The notes: a model not told the origin generated them from the letters alone. Positions 40,429-51,273 are shown, counted from the stretch's first letter. The stretch: 64,000 nt of DNA from Moritella yayanosii (GCF_900465055.1 NZ_LS483250.1:2542001-2606000), one strand, 5' to 3'. Translations and numbers: made by a program.

Positions 40429-41718
40429 CTAATGCTGAAGGATAAAATCTTCAATGTTATTACATTTGTGTTTTTTCAAACGTTGCCAGTCAATCATAGT
40501 CATTCTAATGTCGAGTAGCCAGTCACCATTTTCAGCAAATGCTTCATGCTCAATACAATCGAGATTATACAGATGACTCACCACATGACCCTGCATTGCC
40601 GGTAGTTGTAACTTGACCACTTGCATGGTACTTGCCAGTAACTCCGTTAATGCTTGATATAAAAACTCTGTACCTTCGCCTGACATTGCCGATAGCCATA
40701 CATTAACAGGCTTACCTTCGTCATCATAATCAATACGACAACGGCCATTATCAAGCTTATCCACTTTGTTGTATACCATTAAAACAGGTACTTCACCGGC
40801 ATCAATTTCTGTTAATACCGCATTTACTTCGATGATATTACCGCGCATGTTTTCATCTGCACAATCAATTACATGTAAAAGTAGATCCGCTTCTCGCGTT
40901 TCCGTCAATGTGGCTTTAAAAGCAGCAACTAAATCATGCGGTAAGTGACGAATAAAACCAACAGTATCCGCTAACACCACTTCACCAACATCGGCAACCG
41001 CAAGACGACGTAATGTAGGATCTAACGTCGCAAACAATTGATCCGCAGCATACACTTTAGCACCAGTGAGACGATTAAACAGGGTTGATTTTCCCGCATT
41101 GGTATAACCGACTAACGAAATTGTCGGTATTTCACGACGTTTACGTGAGCGACGACCTTGGTCACGTTTGGTCACCACTTTGTCTAAACGACGTAAAATA
41201 CTGTCCATACGCGCGCGTAATAAACGGCGATCTGTTTCCAGCTGAGTTTCACCTGGACCACGCATACCGATACCGCCTTTTTGGCGTTCCAAATGCGTCC
41301 AACCGCGAATTAATCGGGTCGACATGTGGCGCAGCTGCGCTAACTCAACTTGTAACTTACCTTCATGGGTACGAGCACGTTGCGAAAATATATCTAAAAT
41401 TAGGCCTGTCCGGTCAACAACACGACATTCCAGTAACGCTTCTAAGTTACGTTCTTGGCGTGGCGCTAAGGCATGGTTAAAGATAACAATATCTGCTTGA
41501 TAAAGCTTTACTGCTTCAGCAATTTCTTCTGCTTTACCTGTACCAACAAAATATTTAGGATGTGGTCTTGAACGCGTGCCTGTTACCACAGATAACGCAT
41601 TAACACCGGCAGAGGAAACCAGCATTTCTAATTCATGCAGATCTTCTCGATTGCCTTCATCACTAAAATTAACGTGCACTAATATGGCACGTTCACCTGC
41701 TTCATGGCGATCAAACAA
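40429..41718 (-). CDS. hflX: Ribosome-splitting GTPase HflX
   Basis: GTPase that splits stalled or heat-damaged 70S ribosomes. N-terminal HflX domain (HALAPRQERNLEALLECRV), then G domain: SLVGYTNAGKSTLFN, DTVGFIRHLPH and NKVDKL. I propose a TTG start at 41718 (FDRHEAGERAILV aligned with E. coli MFDRYDAGE), because AAGGAG lies eight bases upstream of it; a GTG at 41724 is only two bases from that site. 429 residues. Lies between hflK and hfq. Confidence 0.93.
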   Translation of the reverse strand: MFDRHEAGERAILVHVNFSDEGNREDLHELEMLVSSAGVNALSVVTGTRSRPHPKYFVGTGKAEEIAEAVKLYQADIVIFNHALAPRQERNLEALLECRVVDRTGLILDIFSQRARTHEGKLQVELAQLRHMSTRLIRGWTHLERQKGGIGMRGPGETQLETDRRLLRARMDSILRRLDKVVTKRDQGRRSRKRREIPTISLVGYTNAGKSTLFNRLTGAKVYAADQLFATLDPTLRRLAVADVGEVVLADTVGFIRHLPHDLVAAFKATLTETREADLLLHVIDCADENMRGNIIEVNAVLTEIDAGEVPVLMVYNKVDKLDNGRCRIDYDDEGKPVNVWLSAMSGEGTEFLYQALTELLASTMQVVKLQLPAMQGHVVSHLYNLDCIEHEAFAENGDWLLDIRMTMIDWQRLKKHKCNNIEDFILQH

Positions 41719-41777
41719 CTTCACGACTCCTTATGAGTATATGACTCACAAGATTTTTTAGTTTAAATTTCAAAAAA

Positions 41778-42020
41778 TTATTTATCACTTTCACCGTCAG
41801 GTTGAAGGCCATGTTGTAACGGACGTGCCGGTACCACAGTTGAAATGGCATGTTTATATACCATTTGGCTGACGGTATTTTTTAGCAAGATAACAAATTG
41901 GTCAAATGACTCAATTTGGCCTTGTAGCTTAATACCATTAACTAAATAAATTGCGACAGGAATACGTTCGCGACGTAATGCATTCAAAAACGGGTCCTGC
42001 AGTGATTGTCCCTTAGCCAT
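41778..42020 (-). CDS. hfq: RNA chaperone Hfq
   Basis: Hexameric Sm-like chaperone for small RNAs. 80 residues from ATG at 42020 with AAGGAA seven bases upstream. The Sm1 and Sm2 motifs are intact ([21 protein letters not shown], represented by [11 protein letters not shown]; and [12 protein letters not shown]). The C-terminal tail is only about 15 residues, much shorter than the 102-residue E. coli protein, as in other marine relatives. Between hflX and miaA, as usual. Confidence 0.97.
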   Translation of the reverse strand: MAKGQSLQDPFLNALRRERIPVAIYLVNGIKLQGQIESFDQFVILLKNTVSQMVYKHAISTVVPARPLQHGLQPDGESDK

Positions 42021-42104
42021 CAATAGTTTCCTTTTAAAAATTAGATTTTTATTATTATGAACAAAATAACCAATAATTATCAGTATACAACTTTAAAATA
42101 GACT

Positions 42105-43040
42105 CTAGCCAACTGATAATAAAACTTTTTCTAAATTGTCATCTGCTTTGGAGTCTAACCAAGTTAGATCGTTCCAATTTTTTAACCACGTCATTTGACG
42201 CTTTGCCAGTTGTCTTGTTGCTACCACGCCGCGGAACACCATCTCATCATGATCCATCTTGCCTTCAAGGTATTCCCACATTTGGCGGTAACCCACACAA
42301 CGCATTGATGGTAAATCAAGGTGCAGATCGTCACGTTGATGTAACGCTTGCACTTCGGTTTCAAAACCCGCCTCTATCATCAACTTAAAACGCCGTTCGA
42401 TACGCTCATGCAACACCGCTTTATCGGTTGGTGCAATAGCAAACTGGCTGACGTCATAAGGCAGTGACTCGCCTTTTTGTTGGGTTAATTCAGTCAATGA
42501 CTTACCCGTTAGTCGATAAACTTCAACTGCACGGCAAACACGTTGTGCATCATTTTTATGTAAACGCGCCGCTGATTCCGGATCATACAAGGATAATTCG
42601 TGATGTAATGATTCCCAACCACGCAATTTAGCTTCCGCTTCAATAGCCTGTCTAATTTCAGGCACAGATGTTGGCACCGGCGATAAACCTTCCAGTAATA
42701 CTTTAAAATAAAGCATAGTGCCACCAACAAGTAGCGGTATTTTTCCTGCATCTGTGATCGCTTGCATATGTTTTAATGCATCTTCACGAAAATCAGCCGC
42801 TGAATAAGTCATTGCCGGATCAATAATATCAATTAAGCGATGCGGTGCTTGGGCAAGTTCTGCCGCTGTTGGCTTCGCAGTGCCAATATCCATGCTTTTA
42901 TAAATCAACGCAGAATCCACGCTGATAATTTCACATGGCAGCTTTTTTGTTAACTCAATAGCAAGATCCGTTTTACCTGACGCCGTTGGCCCCATTAAAA
43001 AGATAGCTTTTGGTAATGGTTTAGTTTGCTGTTGAGTCAC
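42105..43040 (-). CDS. miaA: tRNA dimethylallyltransferase
   Basis: Adds the dimethylallyl group to A37 of tRNAs reading UNN codons. 311 residues; P-loop [12 protein letters not shown], the [16 protein letters not shown] region and [16 protein letters not shown] are present. GTG start at 43040, overlapping the end of mutL by 20 bp. Confidence 0.96.
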   Translation of the reverse strand: MTQQQTKPLPKAIFLMGPTASGKTDLAIELTKKLPCEIISVDSALIYKSMDIGTAKPTAAELAQAPHRLIDIIDPAMTYSAADFREDALKHMQAITDAGKIPLLVGGTMLYFKVLLEGLSPVPTSVPEIRQAIEAEAKLRGWESLHHELSLYDPESAARLHKNDAQRVCRAVEVYRLTGKSLTELTQQKGESLPYDVSQFAIAPTDKAVLHERIERRFKLMIEAGFETEVQALHQRDDLHLDLPSMRCVGYRQMWEYLEGKMDHDEMVFRGVVATRQLAKRQMTWLKNWNDLTWLDSKADDNLEKVLLSVG

Positions 43041-45054
43041 GGTTAAATCTCTCTATTACAGACATATAGTCAAGTTTCTCAAATAGTTTAGAACGATATT
43101 GCTGTTGTACACAGCTATCCTGTTCGCTAAATTGGCTGTATATTTGAGTCGCTTGTTCCCAAGTAAATTTGGTCAATCCGTGACTACCTTGTATTGCCAG
43201 CCAATGACACAAGGGAGCAACATCTGAGGCTGTCGCCTGCTCGGATAGATGGACTATCTGTTGCAATAACGCTGGTAACACAACAGATAAATTCGCTTGG
43301 CGTAATTGTGCTGGCACCTTTCTAACGATAATGGTGGCGGCATTGCTATAATTCAACTCTAAACCCAACCGATTAAGCAAATTTTGCTGTTTTTTAGCTG
43401 TTTCGACAAAGTTTTTGTCTAATTTAATCGATATTGGCAATAACAGTGGCTGCGATATAACCCCTTGTTCCCAGGTGGCCAGCAATTGCATTTTGCAGTT
43501 TACTTGCCACATTGCTAGTACATCAGCGAGCAACAGGGCATCATCATCTTGCACTAATAAGTAATTATCGCTGACTAAACTGAGTAATTTAACGCGCGCA
43601 GTATGTGGCTCGTTCGACTGAGTATTCGACCCCACTTGACGCCCTTGATTAACACTGGTCGCCGTCGTGTGCCGCGCTGCTTGCTGCAATTCAGTTATTT
43701 CAGCCTTGCTGGGCTGTAACAAGTGATTGTATTGCTTGATAGCACCTGCTGAAGGCTTATCAGGCATATATTGACGCTGTTGAGTATAGCTAGACGACGT
43801 GGCACTTGTACTCCCCTGGCGCTTATCTGTAACGCCATAACCATGCTTATTTTGCATCGGCATCACATCACCATATGCAGCTGTACTTATGCTTGTACTT
43901 ATATTGTAGTCCGTGCTTTCAGCAATCCCCGCAGGCGCCATACCATGCTCAGTAGTCTGCTCGTTGACGCTGGCATTGTCATTACTGATGATAGGCGTTT
44001 GCCCAGGATAATTAATCGCTTCCTGAACAGGCAACTCTGCAGCAGGCATTAATGGGCTAATGCCTTCAGTAATAGCTTTAAACACACCTTGAAAAATAAA
44101 GTCATGCACCAGACGCGCTTGATGAAAACGCACTTCATGTTTAGCCGGATGTACATTCACATCAACTTCTCGTACCGACACTTCAATAAATAGCACATAA
44201 GCCGGTTGGGCAGCGATACCCGTCGCTTCTTCATAAGCTTGACGTAAGGCATGATTGATCAGCTTATCGCGCATCATACGGCCATTAACGTAGCTATATT
44301 GCACATCCATCGGCGCATTGTCATGCGGTAAACCAATCCAGCCCCACAGTTTAATATCACTGTGTTCACAGTCCAACGCCATGCAATTGGCCATAAAATT
44401 GGTGCTGGTAATACTGGCGACACGGCGCTCTTGCTGCTCGACTGTGCTCGCGGGTCGATAACTGCGGATCACTTTACCGTTATGCTTTAGCGTGACCTGT
44501 AAATCAAAGCGACTTAACGCAATACGTTTCACCAATTCATCAATATGATTAAATTCGGTTTTATCGGTACGTAAAAATTTACGTCGGGCGGGCGTATTAA
44601 AAAATAAATCAACGACTTCAACTGTGGTACCAATCGGATGCGCAGCAGGTTTTATCTTCACCTGCATATCTCGCCCTTCGGCATAGGCTTGCCATGCTTC
44701 GGTTTGTGCTTTAGTGCGAGAGGTAAATGTAAGCCGAGACACCGAACTGATACTCGCTAATGCTTCACCACGAAAACCTAGGCTATCAATCGCTTCCAGA
44801 TCATCCAAGGTAGCAAGCTTACTGGTGGCATGACGGCTTAATGCCAGACCCAGTTGGTCTTTCTCCACACCGCTACCGTTATCACGAATACGGATCAGCT
44901 TGGCGCCACCCTTCTCAATATCAATGTCAATACGCGTTGCGCCCGCATCGATACTGTTTTCAATCAGTTCTTTAACTACCGATGAAGGGCGTTCTACCAC
45001 CTCACCAGCCGCAATTTGGTTCGCTAATCGAGGTGGTAATATTTTAATTGTCAT
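43021..45054 (-). CDS. mutL: DNA mismatch repair protein MutL
   Basis: Couples MutS mismatch recognition to MutH nicking. 677 residues: GHKL ATPase N-terminal domain ([36 protein letters not shown]), a long low-complexity linker (about 330-480, rich in Ser, Thr, Gln, Asn), and a C-terminal dimerisation domain. No endonuclease DQHAxxER motif is seen, consistent with a MutH-type system. Between amiB and miaA. Confidence 0.96.
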   Translation of the reverse strand: MTIKILPPRLANQIAAGEVVERPSSVVKELIENSIDAGATRIDIDIEKGGAKLIRIRDNGSGVEKDQLGLALSRHATSKLATLDDLEAIDSLGFRGEALASISSVSRLTFTSRTKAQTEAWQAYAEGRDMQVKIKPAAHPIGTTVEVVDLFFNTPARRKFLRTDKTEFNHIDELVKRIALSRFDLQVTLKHNGKVIRSYRPASTVEQQERRVASITSTNFMANCMALDCEHSDIKLWGWIGLPHDNAPMDVQYSYVNGRMMRDKLINHALRQAYEEATGIAAQPAYVLFIEVSVREVDVNVHPAKHEVRFHQARLVHDFIFQGVFKAITEGISPLMPAAELPVQEAINYPGQTPIISNDNASVNEQTTEHGMAPAGIAESTDYNISTSISTAAYGDVMPMQNKHGYGVTDKRQGSTSATSSSYTQQRQYMPDKPSAGAIKQYNHLLQPSKAEITELQQAARHTTATSVNQGRQVGSNTQSNEPHTARVKLLSLVSDNYLLVQDDDALLLADVLAMWQVNCKMQLLATWEQGVISQPLLLPISIKLDKNFVETAKKQQNLLNRLGLELNYSNAATIIVRKVPAQLRQANLSVVLPALLQQIVHLSEQATASDVAPLCHWLAIQGSHGLTKFTWEQATQIYSQFSEQDSCVQQQYRSKLFEKLDYMSVIERFNRDSTAN

Positions 45055-45061
45055 GACACAC

Positions 45062-46411
45062 CTAACTCGTTGGTATTTTCAATTTTTGGCCAATATACAC
45101 GGTATTCTTCGTTAAATTATTTAACTGTTTGATACGTGTAACCGAGGTACCATAACTGTTAGCAATGACAGACAATGAGTCACCTTTTTTAACCACGTGA
45201 ATACTATTACGCATATACGCCAAATAGGTATCTTTTGGCGGTGCGTTACGGAAATACAAATAGCTACCTTGGGCAATGGCGTTAGCAATCTTACGCTGGT
45301 GACTACGCATGGTTAACTTTTTACCTTCTCTATAATTGGTCACAAAGCCCGCTTCCACCAATAGTGACGGAATATCAAGCGACTTTAATACCGCTAGGCT
45401 TTGCTCATATGGCTTAGATTTATGCATATGTGTGACTTTGGCTAATTCATTATGGATCAATGACGCGATGTTATAACCTGCGCCTTGTGAATATTGCCGA
45501 CCAAGATCGAGGAACATGTATTGTAAATCATCAGCACCATCACTGTTTTTAATCGCATCACCCACACCACCGAGCAATCCATTCACATTATCGTCACGTA
45601 ACTTTTTGTTAAATTCATAGTTCGCCCGACCTTGTGACAAGATCAACGTTGAGGCTCCCGATGGTTGTGATGAGCTAAAACCGTCGGCATGCACAGATAC
45701 TAACAATTCAGCTTTATACTTACGCGCGATCTCAGAGCGTTCATTGAGCGAGATATAGCGGTCATCTGTACGGATCAAGACCGCTTTAATGCCTTTTTTC
45801 TGATTTAAAATAGCGACCGTTTTTTTAGCAATCGCTAAGTTAATGTCTTTTTCAATAAACTTTTTAAAACCGATAGAACCCGGATCTTTACCACCATGCC
45901 CGGCATCAATGGCGATCACAACATCCCGTTGAGGATGCTTAATCTGCGCCTTCTTCGTGGTTTTTTTAACTGCTACAGGCCTCTTTTTCTTTATAACTGT
46001 TTTTAAAGACTTTATCGGTTTGACCGGTAAATCAATGACTAACCTGTATTTTGCGATTTTACTACCCGCTAATTCAAAAAATCGATAGTTAATTGGTTGA
46101 GCAAGATGAAAAATAATCCGTAAATCGCTAGATTTAGTGGATTTAGCTTGTTCAACACGGGTAATGTTACTGCTTAACTTTGCTAGCTTACTCACATAAG
46201 CCTTATTACGCGTACCTGCAAAATCCACCACGATCTGGGTCTTTTTGTTACGGTCGTAAAGGTTGAATAACGGTTTTTTCGCCAGATCAAAAACAATCCT
46301 TGTTTTATCCGCATGCTCAACAATGCGTATCGCATTCACCGTATTGGCAGCATAACTTAATGGCATAAAGCACAAGTACATTATGCTGAATAGTAAAATC
46401 CGTTTAAACAT
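45062..46411 (-). CDS. amiB: N-acetylmuramoyl-L-alanine amidase AmiB
   Basis: Periplasmic zinc amidase that splits septal peptidoglycan. 449 residues: signal peptide (1-21), AMIN domain (about 25-130), a lysine-rich linker, Amidase_3 domain (about 167-395, IAIDAGHGGKDPGS with the zinc His and LLVSVHADGF, SLLVEAGFVTN) and a C-terminal LysM domain (about 403-447, VKKGDSLSVIANSYG). Activated by EnvC in relatives. In the tsaE-amiB-mutL run, seven bp before mutL. Confidence 0.95.
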   Translation of the reverse strand: MFKRILLFSIMYLCFMPLSYAANTVNAIRIVEHADKTRIVFDLAKKPLFNLYDRNKKTQIVVDFAGTRNKAYVSKLAKLSSNITRVEQAKSTKSSDLRIIFHLAQPINYRFFELAGSKIAKYRLVIDLPVKPIKSLKTVIKKKRPVAVKKTTKKAQIKHPQRDVVIAIDAGHGGKDPGSIGFKKFIEKDINLAIAKKTVAILNQKKGIKAVLIRTDDRYISLNERSEIARKYKAELLVSVHADGFSSSQPSGASTLILSQGRANYEFNKKLRDDNVNGLLGGVGDAIKNSDGADDLQYMFLDLGRQYSQGAGYNIASLIHNELAKVTHMHKSKPYEQSLAVLKSLDIPSLLVEAGFVTNYREGKKLTMRSHQRKIANAIAQGSYLYFRNAPPKDTYLAYMRNSIHVVKKGDSLSVIANSYGTSVTRIKQLNNLTKNTVYIGQKLKIPTS

Positions 46412-46413
46412 TC

Positions 46414-46890
46414 TTATCCTACATTTATCTGAGCTAATTTATTGACCATTATTATCCCTAATTCACTAATACCTTTCACCACAACTTCACGTTGTTCACC
46501 GACATAAGTAAGGGTAACTTGTAAATCTTCAACAGGTAAAAAACCTTCACCACGCTGTGGCCACTCAACTAAACACAGGCAATTATCGGCAAAATAATCA
46601 CGAATACCCATAAATTCTAATTCTTCTGGATCAGCCAAACGGTAAAGGTCAAAATGATAGACATTCCAATCGGTTAATTCATACGGTTCAACTAATGTAT
46701 AAGTTGGGCTTTTCACATTCCCTTGATGACCCAGTGCTTGTACAAAACCACGGGTGAGTGTCGTTTTACCCGCGCCCAAATCACCGTATAAAAAAATGGT
46801 CGTCGCACTATCGCATAAACGCGAAAGGCTTGCACCAAAAGCAACGGTTTCTGATTCATCTGCTAAGAAAACTTTTACTGTATTTGTCAT
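46414..46890 (-). CDS. tsaE: tRNA threonylcarbamoyladenosine ATPase TsaE
   Basis: ATPase of the TsaBDE complex for t6A37 formation. 158 residues with Walker [18 protein letters not shown], the switch TYTLVEPY, and the [13 protein letters not shown] segment. Starts the tsaE-amiB-mutL-miaA-hfq-hflX-hflKC series. The nnr (yjeF) gene that precedes it in E. coli is absent here. Confidence 0.95.
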   Translation of the reverse strand: MTNTVKVFLADESETVAFGASLSRLCDSATTIFLYGDLGAGKTTLTRGFVQALGHQGNVKSPTYTLVEPYELTDWNVYHFDLYRLADPEELEFMGIRDYFADNCLCLVEWPQRGEGFLPVEDLQVTLTYVGEQREVVVKGISELGIIMVNKLAQINVG

Positions 46891-47097
46891 CTAATTTAAC
46901 TACCTTAAACATTAAAATAAAACGCTATATTGAGTTGTGCTCGTCACAGACTCATCCCCGAACCAGAAAATATCTCAGAGTGGAGACATCGACTTATGAA
47001 ATTGGACAGGTATGTAGATTCTACAAATTGTCGAGCCCAAAGAAAACCACAATATGATAAACTTTACCTCAATTTACTCATAGACAGATAATAAACC

Positions 47098-48240
47098 ATG
47101 CCTCCAATAGACTATCAACAACTTACACAGAAAATTAAAGTCTGGGGCGCAGAACTTGGTTTCCAACAAGTCGGTATTACCGATACTGATTTATCGACCT
47201 ACGAACCACATTTCCAAACCTGGCTAGATAATGGTTATCATGCTGACATGGATTATATGTCGCGTTACGGCACCATGCGTACTCACCCAGAAGAACTTTA
47301 TCCAGGCACGATCCGCGTTATTTCAGTACGCATGGATTATCTACCACCCGATGCATTAATGGCGACCACCTTAAAACAGAAAAACAAAGGTTACATCAGC
47401 CGTTATGCCCTAGGGCGTGATTACCATAAAATCATCCGCAAACGCCTTAAACACTTAGGCGAAAAAATCAGTGCGCATTGTGAAACGCTCGATGCCCGGC
47501 CGTTTGTGGATACCGGCCCTTTACTCGAGCGCCCGTTAGCCGAAAAAGCCGGATTAGGCTGGATAGGTAAACACTCACTCATTTTAAACAAAGAAGCGGG
47601 CTCATGGTTTTTTCTTGGTGAAATATTAATAAACCTACCACTACCCGTGGATAAACCTATTGAAAATCAATGTGGTAAATGTACAGCGTGTTTACAGATT
47701 TGTCCAACACAAGCCATTGTCGCACCTTACAGCGTGGATGCTAATCGCTGTATTTCTTATCTGACTATTGAGCTATTTGGCGCTATTCCAGAAGAGTTTC
47801 GACCTTTAATCGGTAATCGCATCTACGGTTGTGATGATTGCCAGTTGATCTGCCCATGGAACCGTTTTGCAGCGCTTACCGATGAACAAGACTTTCACCC
47901 GCGCTCAAATTTGCATTCGCCCGATCTATTAGCACTGTACGCATGGGAAGAAACTTATTTCTTAAAACAGACAGAAGGCTCGCCGATCCGTCGCATTGGT
48001 CATGAACGTTGGTTACGGAATATTTCCGTGGCACTAGGTAATGCCGCTTATTCAGCAGAAATTGTCGAGGCGTTAGAAACTAAATTTGTTGAAACAACTG
48101 AAATGGTGCAAGAGCATATTACCTGGGCGCTACAACAGCAACAGGCAAAAGCAGACAACATCATCCCAGTATTACAAATCGATAAGACCAAAGATAAGTT
48201 AATCCGCATGATTGAAAAAGCACTGCCACGTGATGCCTAA
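47098..48240 (+). CDS. queG: Epoxyqueuosine reductase QueG
   Basis: Cobalamin and iron-sulphur enzyme that reduces epoxyqueuosine to queuosine in tRNA. 380 residues with two 4Fe-4S cysteine sets: CGKCTACLQICP (about 196-207) and CDDCQLICPWN (about 245-255). The conserved DTGPLLERPLAEKAGLGWIG precedes them. Divergent from tsaE. Confidence 0.95.
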   Translation: MPPIDYQQLTQKIKVWGAELGFQQVGITDTDLSTYEPHFQTWLDNGYHADMDYMSRYGTMRTHPEELYPGTIRVISVRMDYLPPDALMATTLKQKNKGYISRYALGRDYHKIIRKRLKHLGEKISAHCETLDARPFVDTGPLLERPLAEKAGLGWIGKHSLILNKEAGSWFFLGEILINLPLPVDKPIENQCGKCTACLQICPTQAIVAPYSVDANRCISYLTIELFGAIPEEFRPLIGNRIYGCDDCQLICPWNRFAALTDEQDFHPRSNLHSPDLLALYAWEETYFLKQTEGSPIRRIGHERWLRNISVALGNAAYSAEIVEALETKFVETTEMVQEHITWALQQQQAKADNIIPVLQIDKTKDKLIRMIEKALPRDA

Positions 48241-48292
48241 CCCCGCGGTTATACCAATTGTATTTAATCTCTAATAGACGGTAGTAAATAAC

Positions 48293-48327
48293 AAAAAGCG
48301 CGCAAAGGACAAGTCCCTGCGCGCGTT
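48293..48327 (-). terminator. Terminator of the antiporter gene
   Basis: GCGCGC arms (48298-48303 and 48319-48324) with an inner GGAC/GTCC pair; on the minus strand followed by TTTTTG. Between converging queG and the antiporter gene. Confidence 0.75.
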
Positions 48328-48348
48328 AACATAGCTATGAATTAACAA

Positions 48349-49680
48349 TTATTTATCGAGATCCGTTTTGGCTGTAACAACGTCAGCAGCCGTTTTCTTT
48401 TCCAGCTGTTCAGTTTCCCATTTTTTTGCTTTATGGATCAAGCCAGTAATACTTGAGCCTTGTACCAAAATCGAGAACACCACCACTGAGTAAGTCATCA
48501 CCAGAATAATTTCTCGCACATCAATGTTCTTTTCCGGAATAATAAATATCCCTGCCGGAATGGCCAGCGCCATCGCTAACGCTAAACCGCCACGTAAGCC
48601 ACCCCAAGTCAGGATCGTCACAGACAACGGGTTGTAACGGCGGAAACGGTTAAAAAATAAATAACAGAATTTCACACTTAAATAACGCGCCACCAATACT
48701 AATGGAATAGCAAATACCATCAAGATCCAATCTTCTTTGTGGAAGCTAAACAACAACATAGCCATACCAATCAGCAAGAATAAAATACCATTTAAGAATT
48801 CATCGACTAATTCCCAGAAGTGATCCAAGTGGTACTCACTTTCTGGCGAGAAGCCTTTTTGACGCGTCCAGTTACCAATCATAATGCCGGCCACCACCAT
48901 GGCTAACGGGCCTGATACATGGATCACGTCAGCAAATACATAACCCGCGGTTGGGATAGCAATAGTCAGTAATAATTCCATGGAGTGGTCATTGGTCGAA
49001 CTGATTAAATAATGGAATACTAAACCAAGTACAAGCCCATAGATGATGCCACCAATCGCTTCATGCACGAATAGCTGGGCCACACCGCTCACGGTTGGCG
49101 CTTCACTACCAAATGCCACCGAAAATAGGGTCATAAAGATCACTAAACCAAAACCATCATTAAATAATGATTCACCTTCGATTTGTGTAGCGATACGCTG
49201 CGGGGCGTCCAGGTTCTTAACAATCGCCAGTACAGCAATCGGATCGGTGGGCGAAATAAGCGAACCAAAGAGTAGACAGTAAATGAAATCTAATGGAATA
49301 CCGACTAGCTGACAAAAACCCCATAACACCCCACCAATAAAGGCAGTTGAGAATAAGGTAGCAACCAACGCCAAGACCGTGATCTCCCACTTTTGGTCTT
49401 TCATGTGGGCCAATTTAATGCCTAAGCCACCGGCAAACAAGAGAAAACCAAGGATGCCTTTTAATAAAAAGCTTTCGAAATTGATATTATTTAATTGCTC
49501 TGTAGCAATTGTCTCTAAATGAAACCAGCCACTTTGACCGGCGATCACAATACCTAAAGACAGTATTATTGATCCCGCTGTTATCGCAACTGTAGTTTGC
49601 ATTTTACCAATTTTGCTATTAATAAATGCAATAAAAATGGCAATTGCAGCGAGAAAACATAAGGTACTGTATACCGACAT
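48349..49680 (-). CDS. Cation:proton antiporter (CPA1/NhaP type)
   Basis: 443 residues with about 12 membrane helices. Membrane motif LFGSLISPTDPIAVLAI and ESLFNDGFGLVIFM are characteristic of the NhaP/CPA1 sodium/hydrogen exchanger family; GGLRGGLALAMALAIP in a late helix is also conserved. The cytoplasmic tail is short (about 35 residues, charged). Probable Na+/H+ exchange for pH and salt homeostasis; ion specificity inferred. Confidence 0.9.
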   Translation of the reverse strand: MSVYSTLCFLAAIAIFIAFINSKIGKMQTTVAITAGSIILSLGIVIAGQSGWFHLETIATEQLNNINFESFLLKGILGFLLFAGGLGIKLAHMKDQKWEITVLALVATLFSTAFIGGVLWGFCQLVGIPLDFIYCLLFGSLISPTDPIAVLAIVKNLDAPQRIATQIEGESLFNDGFGLVIFMTLFSVAFGSEAPTVSGVAQLFVHEAIGGIIYGLVLGLVFHYLISSTNDHSMELLLTIAIPTAGYVFADVIHVSGPLAMVVAGIMIGNWTRQKGFSPESEYHLDHFWELVDEFLNGILFLLIGMAMLLFSFHKEDWILMVFAIPLVLVARYLSVKFCYLFFNRFRRYNPLSVTILTWGGLRGGLALAMALAIPAGIFIIPEKNIDVREIILVMTYSVVVFSILVQGSSITGLIHKAKKWETEQLEKKTAADVVTAKTDLDK

Positions 49681-49850
49681 GCCACACCTCTAATTGAAGT
49701 AGATTAGATTAGATTAACTGAAGATTATTTTAACGAGCTACACAATGTTCTTGTTAAGGTTAAAAATCAAGTTCTTTCAGCAATATGGTGAGCAACCAAT
49801 AAGAATAAAATTTCAAGTCTAAATTAGTACCTATAATTATATAGTTAACG

Positions 49851-50348
49851 CTAGCTACCACGTTTTTTAGGTACCCAGGCCCAGATAAATTCAGCATTAA
49901 TTGGTTCATTGCCTTCACTGTCCGTGATCACGACAGGTACCGATATATCCCCTTTTTCAGTATCACGAATATGCTTGATCTGCTCGTCACTTAATGTGGC
50001 AACCGCAGTTAAATCACCCGCAGCACGGCGAACATAATCAATATTCATATTTTTTAATAATGGAATACGGTTGTCGGGTACATGCATACCAATTAAAAAA
50101 CCCGTCGCAGACTCGCCAAGTAACGCCATTGCAGCGGCATGGATACCACCAATATGATTTTGCACCCGTTTATGGTTTTTTAAACTAAGTTTAGAGCCAG
50201 CAAAATCTAATTTTTCGACACGTATTTTTGACGTGCCAGCAAATTTAATAACGTTGCCAAATACCAACGACAATGCAGAGGCATGCCAGCCTTTTGGAAG
50301 TAGTGTTACTTTCTTAACGATTTTACTGAGTTTATTTTCGGCTTTCAT
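49851..50348 (-). CDS. DUF4442 hotdog-fold protein
   Basis: 165 residues from ATG at 50348 (AAGGAT upstream); the frame extends ten codons further without support. It has the features of the DUF4442/PaaI-like thioesterase group: NHIGGIHAAAMALLGESATGFLIG and a basic N-terminus with GNVIKFAGT. Substrate unknown; called a possible acyl-CoA thioesterase at best. Confidence 0.8.
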   Translation of the reverse strand: MKAENKLSKIVKKVTLLPKGWHASALSLVFGNVIKFAGTSKIRVEKLDFAGSKLSLKNHKRVQNHIGGIHAAAMALLGESATGFLIGMHVPDNRIPLLKNMNIDYVRRAAGDLTAVATLSDEQIKHIRDTEKGDISVPVVITDSEGNEPINAEFIWAWVPKKRGS

Positions 50349-50588
50349 ATCAATCCTTGAAGTTATATTAGTTTCCAAAACAAATACTTAGCTTATCTTA
50401 ATGTAGGTAGTAAGCAACTAAGTACTATAACATTGATTAAATAAGTATCATTGGTCTAAATGACATGAGCGTGAAATTAGCAGTAAAATTAGCAGTGATA
50501 GATTTGTACATAATAGGAGTAGTAAATAAAGAGAAATAGTAACGGAGGATTATAAAGGAAGCTTTTTATTTTTAAATACCAATAAATT

Positions 50589-50664
50589 TGGAGCGGTACA
50601 AGAGGCTCGAACTCTTGACCTCAACCTTGGCAAGGTTGCGCTCTACCAACTGAGCTAGTACCGC
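50589..50664 (-). tRNA. tRNA-Gly(GCC), copy 6 of 6 in transcription order
   Basis: 76 nt with encoded CCA. The cloverleaf shows a GCGGTAC/GTACCGC acceptor stem, TAGCTCAGTTGGTAGAGC D arm, anticodon loop TTGCCAA (GCC) and T loop GTTCGAGCC. Identical to the other five copies. Confidence 0.97.
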
Positions 50665-50735
50665 ATCATCTGATTTAAAGTTTCAGCAACTATTCGATTT
50701 ATTCGAGTGAATGAACATTCAAAAAAATCTGAATT

Positions 50736-50811
50736 TGGAGCGGTACAAGAGGCTCGAACTCTTGACCTCAACCTTGGCAAGGTTGCGCTCTACCAACTGA
50801 GCTAGTACCGC
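50736..50811 (-). tRNA. tRNA-Gly(GCC), copy 5 of 6
   Basis: Same 76-nt sequence as the other copies with anticodon GCC and encoded CCA; it is 147 bp from both its neighbours. Confidence 0.97.
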
Positions 50812-50882
50812 ATCATCTGATTTAAAGTTTCAGCAACTATTCGATTTATTCGAGTGAATGAACATTCAAAAAAATCTGAATT

Positions 50883-50958
50883 TGGAGCGGTACAAGAGGC
50901 TCGAACTCTTGACCTCAACCTTGGCAAGGTTGCGCTCTACCAACTGAGCTAGTACCGC
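50883..50958 (-). tRNA. tRNA-Gly(GCC), copy 4 of 6
   Basis: Same 76-nt sequence with anticodon GCC and encoded CCA; spaced 147 bp. Confidence 0.97.
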
Positions 50959-51029
50959 ATCATCTGATTTAAAGTTTCAGCAACTATTCGATTTATTCGA
51001 GTGAATGAACATTCAAAAAAATCTGAATT

Positions 51030-51105
51030 TGGAGCGGTACAAGAGGCTCGAACTCTTGACCTCAACCTTGGCAAGGTTGCGCTCTACCAACTGAGCTAGT
51101 ACCGC
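51030..51105 (-). tRNA. tRNA-Gly(GCC), copy 3 of 6
   Basis: Same 76-nt sequence with anticodon GCC and encoded CCA; spaced 147 bp. Confidence 0.97.
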
Positions 51106-51176
51106 ATCATCTGATTTAAAGTTTCAGCAACTATTCGATTTATTCGAGTGAATGAACATTCAAAAAAATCTGAATT

Positions 51177-51252
51177 TGGAGCGGTACAAGAGGCTCGAAC
51201 TCTTGACCTCAACCTTGGCAAGGTTGCGCTCTACCAACTGAGCTAGTACCGC
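51177..51252 (-). tRNA. tRNA-Gly(GCC), copy 2 of 6
   Basis: Same 76-nt sequence with anticodon GCC and encoded CCA; last unit of the exact 147-bp array, and only 21 bp from copy 1. Confidence 0.97.
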
Positions 51253-51273
51253 TTTGGTATTCTAAGATAAGAT

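Larger units (their letters stand above)
50589..51252 (-). repeat. 147-bp tandem repeat (tRNA-Gly plus 71-bp spacer)
   Basis: Five tRNA genes with four identical 71-bp spacers, giving units of exactly 147 bp. The spacers show no base differences by reading, which indicates recent or gene-converted duplication. Confidence 0.95.
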
